Shown: piece by piece, positions 46,150 to 56,552 of the stretch
Numbering within the stretch: the stretch's first letter is position 1
How the letters are laid out: each line of letters starts with the position of its first letter
From: Isoetes taiwanensis
Taxonomy: Eukaryota > Streptophyta > Lycopodiopsida > Isoetales > Isoetaceae
Direction of reading: 5' to 3'
DNA: 64,000 nucleotides
Assembly: GCA_021234155.1 (NCBI GenBank)
Contig: JAJEKV010000920.1
Span: forward strand, 1-64,000
Notes under the pieces: model-generated
The model's database searches: none
What the model was told of the DNA's origin: nothing
The model's input: only the letters and a program-made list of their open reading frames with translations
Translations under genes and position numbers: made by a program

Positions 46150-46470
46150 TTAATCATGCACCCTATGACTGCCCATGCAATCAAAGCCAACATGAACCAA
46201 TGCCCTCATTGGCATCAGGCAGTTACGAAGGCAGATTATCCGAGGATTTTTAGTCCTAGGTCTCTTAACATTCTCTTTAACGATCCAAGAAACAAAGGTA
46301 TTCACAATGCAAATGAATAGAGCTGCATGTAAAACAGGCAATGTCCTACATGCATTCTCGCTACCGAGAATCGAAAAAAATGAGTTTAGCCTGTCAAAAA
46401 ATATATCATGACATAGAACAAAGGAAGCACTTACCGCGTTCAATATCTTTGTATTTGGCCTTGCTCTGCT
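46150..46470 (+). repeat. Diverged ~350-bp direct repeat, copy 2
   Basis: Second copy of the 45060 segment: AACATGAACCAATGCCCTCA, GATTATCCGAGG, TTTTTAGTCC, GTCTCTTAACATTC, TTTGGCCTTGC. Confidence 0.7.
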
Positions 46471-46808
46471 TCAAAACTGGATTGCTTCATGCGCATTAAG
46501 TAGTACATGCTTAGTTTAACCTGTTGAAGCTGCTTGAGAATAATATGAATACCATCGATTACTATAGTAATAGTCACATGCCTAAGTTCCATTTTGCTAA
46601 TTATTAATCATACAAGAAAATCGATTTGGTTCTTGGATCTGGGAGGTTCGGGAGGACCTGCTGGTGCTAATGGTTGGGCCAACATTATGCATTTTTATCC
46701 AAGTTAAAGAGAATAAGAAATGAAACCAAGGTAAATATACAACCAAGTGCCTGCACTAGAACTCATGATGATGCTTCATATAAAATGATGTGCAAAAAAA
46801 ATGTGCAC

Positions 46809-47834
46809 CGTTTCTCCTAGTTGAAAGGCATCTGCTATACAACGTTTGATGGTTGCTATTTCTTTTGAAGTGAAATCCTCAATAATTTCATCCTCAGTTG
46901 TAATATATCTTTCAAGCCAAAGCATGTATCAACTTGCACACTATCTAACCACGCATCCTGCAAGTCAGAAAAAGTCATGATAAGAAACTCAAGCATGCTA
47001 AACAAATATTTCTTATATTTTTCTCGTTCCTTACATTCACTCCTACCTTGTACTCTCTATCAGATTTGTATTCAACATAGTTCCCATTTGCATCAAAGTA
47101 TCCTTCTCTTCTTTCCTTTTTCAGGTTAAAGGGTTCAAGTTGCACTCCATTTTCATCTTCCTGGTTGCGTGTCTGAAGACACATATAGACAGCCATATTA
47201 ATGCATTTGCCATAAAACGGATATCCCTCTAAGATAATACAACGATCTAAATAATCAAATTGACCGATTATATTACCTCGTATTCTTCTTCAGCTGCCAC
47301 CACATTATTAGCACAGAAGTATCCTCCAAGCTACGCGAATTGTTCATCCATAATTGTCCGAATTGCCCTTTACATTTAAAAGCAACATGAGGGCCCCTTT
47401 GGAGCATTGGGCCACATTGTTCTTTACCTGGGACCGTATCCAACTTCTTAACACCCTTTTTCCCTTTGGGAAAAGGAAGCTTCTTTTCCCTAAAACACAA
47501 TCACCGTGTCACAAGTCTTCGAGATGCTAGAAGAAATCACATAGAATTTAACCCTACCAGAATAAGAAAAACTTAAATAATTTAGAACCTAAGCATACCT
47601 GGTTGTATCTTCGTGCTCTTCCTCGAGGTCGTCATAGTTAAACACACATCATTTACCACAGTATATCCTCAGGAGCTATCACGGTCATTCATCCATAATT
47701 ATCGCCGCCCTTTCCTTCATTGCGGCAAAGAAGAACGGGGTCCTTTTGGAGCATTGGGCCACATTGTTCTTCACAGGACCGTATCCAACTTCTTAGCACC
47801 TTTTTTCCCCTCCGAAAAACGAACCTTCTTTTCC
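46809..47834 (-). pseudogene. LIN1/CD2BP2-like (U5 snRNP) exons, partial
   Basis: Minus exons: about 47601-47834 and its tandem copy 47277-47489, 47047-47172, 46809-46957. The first pair begins EKKLPFPKGKKGVKKLDTVP (EKKVRF-EGKKGAKKLDTV in the other copy), matching the KKVRFPKGKK start of LIN1/CD2BP2. 47047-47172 reads VQLEPFNLKKERREGYFDAN then GNYVEY, the family's most conserved block. 46809-46957 gives DAWLDSVQVDT and, after a one-base shift, TIKRCIADAFQLGET. The family's C-terminal GYF domain, which binds proline-rich splicing partners, is not found. All splice sites used are GT-AG. The frame breaks, exon duplication and missing GYF domain indicate a partial, probably non-functional copy. 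Confidence 0.75.
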
Positions 47835-47924
47835 CTAAAAACACAATCACCGTCTCACAAGGCTTCGGGGGTGCTAGAAGAAATCACATAAAATTTAACC
47901 CTACCAGAATAAGAAAATCTTAAA

Positions 47925-48119
47925 CAATTTAGAGCGGATGCAATCCTTCCACCTGGCCACCGTAATGCATGGCACTACTCTTCTGCTCGGCCATGGCATT
48001 TTGTAAAAAGCTGCTGCACATGAAGCATCGTTGTCACAGTAGCTCTTGCATATTGAGGAATTTCGGCCTTCATAATCTGGAGCAGTGTATCGACTAGAAA
48101 AGTAAGTCACGCCTTTCAA
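47925..48119 (-). pseudogene. PAN/apple-like fragment (G-type lectin receptor kinase)
   Basis: The minus frame reads VTYFSSRYTAPD, SSICKSYCDNDASCAAAFYK. The C-x3-C-x5-C spacing with AAFYK resembles the PAN domain of SD2-type lectin S-receptor kinases. No lectin, transmembrane or kinase part is nearby. The frame then continues without motif. Weak but specific-looking; another Cys-rich extracellular domain is possible. Confidence 0.4.
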
Positions 48120-48249
48120 ATCGTGGAAACCTGTAGCATCCTAATTCACGTCCCAAGGGTAGCATCCTGGCATATTGTTTCGCTGCATTCGATCTACCTT
48201 GCCATGCCAGTTACCCGGTTAGAAACATCCCCGATCAAGAACGCAGGTG

Positions 48250-48380
48250 ACCGCCAGTTTACAGAGAGTAATAGGTTTTTAGCAGTCATCAGCATATTCT
48301 TGGTATATTCCAGCATATACCTAGGATATGCCAAAAGCCCACCAAACGAGGGTTTGCCCCCCAGGGGCAACCCAAAAATA
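48250..48380 (+). repeat. ~120-bp dispersed repeat, copy 1
   Basis: ACCGCCAGTTTAC, CAGTCATCAGCATAT, TTGGTATATTCCAGCATATA, ATATGCCAAAAGCCC and GGGGCAACCCAAAA are shared in order with 56252-56360. Confidence 0.75.
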
Positions 48381-49334
48381 ATTAATGAGTAATAATCTAA
48401 ACTGGAAAGCCAAAAAATGTAGAAAATTGTGAAGGCACGGTGACTACCCTTTAATTAATAGAAGATCAATGGTAAAGTGCTAGGAATATACATTTGTTCC
48501 TCAATGAAGCAACTGGCTTGCAAGGCAAGAACGTATCATTGGCTTGTGACTATTGGTCACCACTGGCATCAATTCCAGCTTTCAACCGTCTGGCTAAGAG
48601 TTCTGGCCATAACGAATAAATCTACTAAGGCAAGCAAATTGATCCACCCCAAGACTCTAGAGATGAGTTCTTTCTCCATTGTCGAGCATAGCAACAATCT
48701 CTTGTATTGAGTGATACAGTTGTTGGACATATGTAACAATGCAACCTAACAAAAAATATAAGCACCTTAACTCATATGCCAATAAGCAAATTCCAAAATT
48801 TGACCTACCAGCATAGTTGTTTAGGGATAAAGTAGGGTCAATGGGACCTGTTCAATCCATCTCGTTTTTTAAGCTAGTATATATTTCATATTTGTTCAAC
48901 CTAAATTATGACTATGGCATTTGCCCAATATCTATGTTGAAGCAAAAGATTGACATCTGCCTAATATCTATGACAAAGCAAAAGAGATCATAGTAGTCTG
49001 TTGAGATTATAATGCTAATTGAGATGATCACCAACATAGGGATACAACATAGAACTGAGATCATAGTAGTAACTAAACATAGTGCCAATTGAGTGGAATG
49101 AGTTGAACGGACAAAAACGCTACAAAGCTACAAAGACATTCACTAAAGAATCCATATTTTCAAGATTCCAGCAAGACAACTTCAAAATGCAAGACATCAA
49201 AAGTGAGCTGAAAGTGACCTGATATAGTGAAGCATCCACAGACCCGGAGGAACCAACACATGCATACGCAGTGGAATGTACTGAAAAACTTTCATCAAGA
49301 ATTATACAATGAAGTACTTAGAGATTCAATAAAA
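48381..49334. other. No gene recognised
   Basis: AT-rich single-copy-looking sequence with short frames only. Confidence 0.45.
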
Positions 49335-49467
49335 AAGATCACTTCTCAATCAGCTCAATAGTTGAAATTGTCATACACCAAGAACATAACATTGCGATGC
49401 CCCAAATTAAGCAATGGCAAGCTAGTTTGAGCAGATATGCAAAAGCATCAGACCTGCACGACATGGC
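49335..49467 (+). repeat. 133-bp perfect repeat, copy 1
   Basis: AAGATCACTTCTCAATCAGC through CTGCACGACATGGC is identical at every base to 50774-50906. Flanks on both sides are unrelated. Confidence 0.97.
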
Positions 49468-50715
49468 CAGCCAAAAATCTATTTCTGGCGCAACCCTAAC
49501 TGCGTCTCAGGGAAATTGCATAATATGGAAAATTGCACTAAGAAACTTATAAACAGAATCAATTTGTACAATATGGTTCTCAAATCACTGCCTACATAAT
49601 TTTTTAGTTACTGTCTCAACTTTGATATGCATTGTATCCATTCCACATGGCCAACATGACTGCCACCAAGTCCTAGTCTTAACTTCGCTGCTGACTTGGT
49701 TGAGACTTCTGAGCATCAGACATGCTAATATAACCACATACCAAACAACCAAATAGATAAGTAAATCAAGAAACGTACCCCTCCTTTGGAAGACTTTGGC
49801 GAAAATAGAAGAATCAAAATAAGCAGTACAACTACTGCATGGATACATGCCCAGCAACAATACCTTTAGTAAGATGTAGTCCAGCCAAGCACCTACTACC
49901 CAAAAAAATAAGTTTGAGGACAGCCTAAAATACCACAGCAGATCTAGTAATACTACCAGCTTGTAGTTTAATTATTAAATCGAACTGCTATGCACTTGTC
50001 ACAGTACTACTAAAATTCAAAGAAACACTACCTTTCCTTCACAATTTAAGATCCAGTAAGCACTACATGAATTGAAAAAAATACCTAAGTTCTAACCTGG
50101 TTACAGTCGCCGCCTAGCTCAACATTTTGCCTTTGCTTCCTTGAGAACTTTGCCTTTGCTTCTTGGAAATTTGTCTGCTTATTCCCAACTTTGGATCTCC
50201 CAATTGCTTGCACTCTAAACACAACCAGATATAGAAAACTTCAAGATCATATGACCAATATCTCTTGTACCTTCACAGCAATCAGTACATTGATATATGT
50301 CTATGCCTTAAGTATTATCATTCTGGCTGCATCCTTACTTGTTGCTGCATATATACCTAATGACTAATAACTCTTAGTACAAACATATACTCTCTCCATT
50401 CTAGCTGAAGACTAATGGAAAGCAAAATGCAATTGGGAAAAGAACCTCCGGAGGCTTTGCTTTGCTAAACGAACTCCTGGAGGCCAAAGAATACAGTGAT
50501 TGCTAGTAGCCAGATTTTAGAGCTCCTGAAAGAAAAGTATGCCACTTCTTAAAACCAAACCTAAGAATTGTTGGATGAAATTTAGAAATAATCTCATTTA
50601 GCAGAAAATTATGAAGCATTAGTTTTTAAAATAAAAACCTGAGTCTGTTCGCTCCCATTTCAAGCAGGATGTCTGGTCTTATTCTTTGTAGAGTCTTTTT
50701 TTCCAAAATGATGTA
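49468..50715. other. No gene recognised
   Basis: No convincing exon or repeat. The minus frame at 49585-49860 shows no motif. Confidence 0.45.
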
Positions 50716-50940
50716 ATGCAGCCCTCTATGCCATTTTTATCTGGTCAAATCAGAGCCCGCAATGGCATCGCAGAAGATCACTTCTCAATCAGCTCAATAG
50801 TTGAAATTGTCATACACCAAGAACATAACATTGCGATGCCCCAAATTAAGCAATGGCAAGCTAGTTTGAGCAGATATGCAAAAGCATCAGACCTGCACGA
50901 CATGGCGGAAATTCAAGAGGCTTCAATCTTTCTAATTTAA
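50716..50940 (+). other. Open frame containing 133-bp repeat, copy 2
   Basis: A 74-codon frame (IRARNGIAEDHFSISSIVEI, IAMPQIKQWQASLSRYAKAS) spans the repeat copy at 50774-50906. The composition is protein-like and the frame runs through repeat and flanks, so the repeat may derive from an exon. The copy at 49335 lacks the flanking frame. No family recognised. Confidence 0.3.
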
Positions 50941-52569
50941 GGTCTATGCAGCATATGAAGACACGTCAAGTTGCAGAGAAAAATTCCACATCTAGAATTG
51001 AAGATGGCCAAATGAACGCCATTTAAAGGTCATTTAGTAGGAAATCTTGAGAAAGATGATGTACTACAGAGCAAAAAAATTCAACATCCTCTACAAATTA
51101 CATAGCAAGAATACAGCATGTCCTACTAACATTACAACTCCAATGAATAGCTCAAAGCACAACATGGTCTATTAACTTTTCATGGCACCGCTATTTACAA
51201 TGTAAGCACTGCTGTTTGGCAACCGTTTATGAAGTCATGAAATCAGGGATTTGCTAGCAGGGTCCTGTCCTCTACAAAGCATGGGCCTGATGAAACTTAG
51301 CGACTGCATACAGTTCCAAATCTTTCTATTAGCTTACATAATTTAAGTGAGGAATCCCAACATAAATGGACGATTTCTGAGATTCTATATTCTCTCATTT
51401 ATGCTGGTTGTGCAACACATTGGCCATACATATATCCTTTTGCATGGTCTGGATCTAAATGAGCACAATACAACGATGAATATGAATGAAGAAATGGATC
51501 ATAGGTTGTGTTTACCTTTGTATAAGAGTGATCAATAGATTGATTCTATCTGGTAGAAAAAAAAAGCATATAATTTTAAAATAACTGTGCAACTAACCAC
51601 AAAAACATGACTGTAGATATGCGCACACAGTTCAATGGAATTCAAGGATTTATCTGATGTAGAACTCATCATAGCCAGAAGATGACACCCATTGAAGATG
51701 TTTTGCTTCAGTCTTAAATGTGTTTGTGGATGTCTCAACATAATCTTACCTCCTGTTGAAAGAAGGCATGCAAGCTAATGCATGAAAACCTCTGATAGAA
51801 TAAGATCCTACAGAATAGCAAAAATGTAGAGAAGCTGCATACCTTCGATTGCATTCAAGTTCAGCTGATAATTGATTGGATCAGTGCTTCTTTGCAAATT
51901 TGACTCTAGAACGAACCAAATCAGAGAAACCCTCCATCTAGCAAACCGCTTTATGCAAAAATGGGTCATTTCTGCTCTGACAAAGGGAACGTGCGACCTA
52001 GGTAACTCCATATTCAAACACTCAGGCATATTTAGGGCGAAGACAAATTTTGGATGTTGCTGCCAAGCAAATCTGCAAATCTATCCACTCCGGAATGCAA
52101 GAAAATGATGAACGCGCATATACAAATAATAAATCTCCACTCCTGAATCTAGAGATTGGACATGCATGTCGTTGTCTTACAGCCGTCCTCCATCCCGTGC
52201 ATGCCGCAAGATAAGCCTCCATTTCGATCTCTAATGAAAAATTTAAGAAATTTTTGGAAGACTTCTACGATTTTCGGTTATCAGAAAATGTTTCCGGCAG
52301 CCTAAATCCCACAAAATCTTAGGAAATCAATTAAAAAAAAAATCCAAAAACATTTTCGACCATACCGGAAAATTCCAAATTAAATATGTAGCATAATAAC
52401 AGGGGGTTACTTTTAGATTTTTATACGCTTTTTCATATGGGTTTTCTATGATTTCGTTGTTGTATTCGTTGAGGTGTACTAAATAGTATTTCTAGAGTGC
52501 ACCCTTTATGGGCCGTTGATTTTCGTTGGTTGGAAAAATCCGAGGGTTGTTGTCTTTCTCTGCATGTGT
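50941..52569. other. No gene recognised
   Basis: AT-rich. A copy of the AATATGTAGCATAATAACAG motif seen in the 20.3-kb tandem segment is at 52384; another lies at 53213 (AATATGTAGCATAATAATGA). Confidence 0.45.
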
Positions 52570-52708
52570 TTGTGCATGAACACTATGCAAGTGTGTGCAT
52601 GTGCATGTGCACATGCATGTGCGTGTGTGTGCATGTGCATGTTCATATGCATGCAAGTGCAAGTGCATGTGCATGTGTGCATGTGTGTGCATGCATGTAC
52701 TTGCCCTC
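52570..52708 (+). repeat. TG/CATG-rich microsatellite
   Basis: Irregular run of TGTGCATG, GTGCATGTGCA and CATGCATG. Cys/Val/Met- and His/Met-rich frames across it are artefacts of the dinucleotide repeat. Confidence 0.9.
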
Positions 52709-54105
52709 TTGGATTCTTATTCTTAGGGTGGATTTTACTACCGAGATGGATTTTTGCTCACACTTACAAAGGTATTTGTTTTTTAATGTTTCTTGATTAG
52801 CATAATTTTTTTTTACAAGGTATTGGTTTTTCGATTCTACAATGTAGTGCTGCAAAACCCCTTTTTGTTTCCTTCCTATGATTTGTTGCAGATTCAAGTT
52901 TAGGCCCTCTGTTTGCTTTCAACTCTTGGATATTTACGGCTTCCGGATTGTTCATAGCAGCCGACCTTTAGCTTCAATCAACAAACGGATTCTTATGCAC
53001 ACAAGCGGATTATTCCATGCCCTTTTCCATATCAATAGATTGGTCAAGCGGTGGCCACAAGAATACATTTATATTGTAGGTTTGGAACTTTAATCGAACC
53101 GTAAGGTGAATCATGCATTACCTTTTAAGCTAGAGATGGAGCATCCAAAATCATATGGATTGATAAACAATGGTGTCATTGTGAAAGAGAAATAGTTGTA
53201 GCGGAAGTAACAATATGTAGCATAATAATGAGAGGGTTTTCTTTGTGTTGTAAACTTTATGACTTTCGAGAATAATGGGATCAATCGCTCTATCTTTATG
53301 GTAACTTTTACTTATGTTCTATTTGTTTTATTGTGATCAAATTCAAAAGCTACGGTGATGAAAGCCTCGAAATGAATTCTAGTTTTTTTCCGGGTTTGAA
53401 TTCTAAAAATTTTGTCACACGGGGGAGGACGTCCCTAAGTTTGAGAAGGGCCAATTTTTTTTTGCAACACAAACCATTAACATCCAACATATAAAAATTA
53501 AATCCCCAACACATAACAACCATTGACATTAACAACCAACACATAACTACCATTGACATTAATTAACATAACCATTGGGTCCAACACATTTAAATTAAAA
53601 TCCCCTTAAACCCCCTTTGGTTTGGGTGCATATTCACGGGGGTGGCGTAGGGCGTGAGCCCTCATAATTGTATTTTGCACGTACGAAATCAACACCATAT
53701 AGTATTCCGCTTGAAATCTTATAGTATTTTGCGAATCTTATTATACAGTATAGCAAATTTTGTACTTGCATACCCCACAAACGAGGAACTTTACGTACGG
53801 TATAGATTAAGGAATAAGGGGTGAATATGCCTATCCAACAGCTCATATAAGGGGAACTTTCATATAAGGGGAACTTTTCTTATGGTGTTCATTCTAGTCA
53901 TCTTGATGGGGCACAATATAACAATGCATAGAACACAGCTTGCCTAGCAAATATGCGAGGCATACATATAACAAATTGTACATCCTCACTGTGTCACCGT
54001 AATATATATATATGTACAATAACACTCAGGCATGGTTAAAAATCTTGTAGCTGCAAAATACAAACTATAAATTACATACATCAAAGAGTGGCCATTCTTA
54101 AGCCA
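52709..54105. other. No gene recognised
   Basis: No motif. Short tandem phrases (ACATAACAACCATTGACATT, CATAACTACCATTGACATTA) lie at 53512-53560. A TATATATATA run at 54002 is in the 3' flank of the glycolate-oxidase-like gene. Confidence 0.45.
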
Positions 54106-55535
54106 CTACAATTTGCTAGCAAGTTTGGTGGAGAGGGCAGCTGCTATTCGGTCTTGCTCTGTTTGGATGTGAAAACGATTGATCTCACCAACTGAAGTGC
54201 AACCAGCTAGTGCCATGGCTAGTCCAAACTCATCTCGTAGCATTTTACTTACACCTGCTTCACCATCAACTGCCAAGGAGAAAACTGCAGACTTGCCAAC
54301 CTGCACAAAGGAAGAAATGTTAAGGATAACCTGTGCCTCTTTATAGTAACAGATAGAAAACGGTTAGTGCCATACAAAGACACCGGATGTGCCAAGTGCC
54401 AATGCTATCTCCGGTTCCTCGTTGAACTCGCCATCTAGGAAATGAGGAACCGTCCTCTTCTTTGCACCAACCACCTATCCAATCCCACAAGGTTTAAAAC
54501 TGTTCATTTTATCAAAAATAAAATTTAGCATATCATGAGCAATCTCACCTCTTCAAAGGTAGAGATTGTTGTAGGGATATAATCAAGCTGATGGGCACCA
54601 TGGTTCGAAACTATAATTCTTGCGGCACCAGCCTGTATGGCTATGTTTGCTACTCAAGACAATGCCAAATTTAGTAGTCTTCAAATTGTTACGGACCATA
54701 TACCCATACACATTGGGAAAGGCGGTATAGAAGATGCTTTAATGAACCATCTTGTGTTGATGACTCCTTTGACAAGGATAGGTAATGTGGTGATCATACG
54801 TAGCCATTTAACGTCCCCGGAATTACAGATGAGGCCATTACCATACATCCTTGGTCCACATTGCCCGTGCAATCTCAAATCACTATATTTACCTTCCAGC
54901 TAAGTGATCTATCAATTTGACTAGCAACATAGGATGCTAGTCCAGAATCATTTGTTCGTACATGTATTAGTAACTTGAGTGAGCTCTTTGTATAGATGTG
55001 ATTAAAATGCGATTATCCTATGCACGTAAAAGTGGCATGCTATACCTTGTCCATCTTTCCTAAATCGAGGCCCTCAAAAAAGTTTTTCAAAGTGAGATGT
55101 GGTGGTAATGCAAAAGCGTATATAGTTGCAAGCCCAATTATCCCACCTTCGTTTCCTTTGTAAAATTACGTAGGTCGGACTCCCTCCGGTCCAAGTGGGA
55201 GTATCATTTGTAATTGCTATGGCTTTAAATCCGGCTTGTTCCTTCGTGAGGACAAATTGAGCTACAACATTTACGTCTTGTACACGATACGAAATAAAAT
55301 AAGAGAAATGGGAACTTAGCATTAAAACAAAACAAAAGAAATCTTTCAAGCAAAGGGATGTAAACTTGATACATTGGATATATGGAATTGAGTTTTATAA
55401 CATCAATCCATATTGAGAACTCACATATAGCTGGAAAAAGCATATGCCTGGATCAGTAGATGCCACTTCTTCAATACTACTTGTAGCCCAAGAAGATAAG
55501 GTGCATAATGAACACATCGATCTGCATGTTACATG
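54106..55535 (-). pseudogene. Glycolate-oxidase-like ((S)-2-hydroxy-acid oxidase) gene, partial
   Basis: Minus exons in family order: about 55425-55535 ([24 protein letters not shown]); about 55073-55276 (NVVAQF, AGFKAIAITNDTP, ALPPHLTLKNFFEGLDLGKM); 54893-54955 (TNDSGLASYVASQIDRSLSW); about 54768-54815 (DVKWLRMITTLPILVKGVI); 54549 to about 54653 ([20 protein letters not shown]); 54376-54474 (PHFLDG, ALALGTSGVF); 54106-54300 ([17 protein letters not shown]). The protein ends KLASKL, a peroxisomal PTS1 signal. This FMN enzyme oxidises glycolate in photorespiration. The catalytic His (SNHGA) is kept, but the following substrate Arg is His, and the GGVRRGTD block is scrambled by compensating indels. 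The N-terminal exons (to the HPEGE region) are absent. At least three one-base frame breaks occur. Probably a pseudogene unless the indels are base-calling errors. Confidence 0.75.
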
Positions 55536-56552
55536 TGACATCTTGATCGCAAATACTTGATAAAAGGTCGATTCAAGAACTACATTCATGTGAAGCCATC
55601 AAAGAAATTCCGATTTTGACTAATTCTTATATGTTTTTACAGGTTGTCCCCTGTTTTACTCTTCTTCATCTACACATCTCTTGCCGAAGCTCCAATGTGG
55701 TGCTTTAGCTGATTGAATCAGAAAAAAAGCCATATATGAAGCTTCGCCGAAATCCTGCCAGTTGCCATAGTTGGGCGTCCGGTTTTACATAAAAGGCATG
55801 CCAATATTACCTATGATGGCCCGATTTGGCCGAGCATGATGTTTCCTCTGGTATACTTGCCCTTGGAGCATAAATTTCCCCCTGTGAGTCTCATGCAAAT
55901 GATGAATCAATGCGAGATAAGAGTAAGCAAGCTTCAAACATCCGATATACCTTCAAATCAACCGCCTTGACTTCAAAGATGCCTTGAGCTTCAAATCCGG
56001 CCTTAAGCTTCAACGATCCTTCCTTCAGCTTCATATCCGGCAGATCCTTAAGCAAGAGAGACAAAGATCCAGCAGTAGACCCTGTTTTCCTAACCATCAG
56101 CCCCAAGCCGAATTACATCCCTGCGGCAACACCTCTGCTTCATTCCCCAATACAACCCATCAACGTTTTTTTGCTATGGATTGTTCCATTGCTTAGAAGG
56201 AGCAAGCACCAGTTAGCCAGTTTTCAAAGAGGCTGCCCAACAACAGTAGCCACCGCCAGTTTACCCATGATAGCAAGTTTGAAGCAGTCATTGGCATATG
56301 CTTGGCATATATTGGTATATACCTAAAATATGCCATAACCCGGGGCAACCCAAAAAAAGCCCCAATTAGAGCCATCGTGTTGGGAGCTCTCTGGCTATGG
56401 CTGAGCCCTCTCTTCTCACCTCTCTGTACTTGCGGTTTCTATCATTGCCGGTCTTTCAGGTGCTGCGCGATTTCTGTATATTTAAGCCCAATACTGCTTC
56501 TGCAGAGCAATGCAGCATTGCCGTTTTGAGTTTTATTTCTGGATCTAGCCCC
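55536..56552. other. Divergent intergenic region
   Basis: Lies between the glycolate-oxidase-like gene (minus) and the isomerase gene (plus), so it should hold both 5' regions. It contains the ~120-bp dispersed repeat at 56252-56360. The missing oxidase N-terminal exons were looked for here and not found. A 71-codon minus frame at 55891-56106 has no motif. Confidence 0.45.
56252..56360 (+). repeat. ~120-bp dispersed repeat, copy 2
   Basis: Diverged copy of 48250-48380: ACCGCCAGTTTAC, CAGTCATTGGCATAT, ATTGGTATATACC, ATATGCCATAACCC, GGGGCAACCCAAAA. It ends about 190 bp before the isomerase start codon. Confidence 0.75.

Noticed and set aside
52492-52800. His/Met-rich and Cys/Val-rich frames
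   Set aside because: Caused by the TG/CATG microsatellite.
54106-54476. Catalytically dead glycolate oxidase because the GGVRRGTD motif is missing
   Set aside because: The motif reappears in a neighbouring frame (GVQRGT), so the apparent loss comes from compensating indels and cannot be used as evidence of lost activity.
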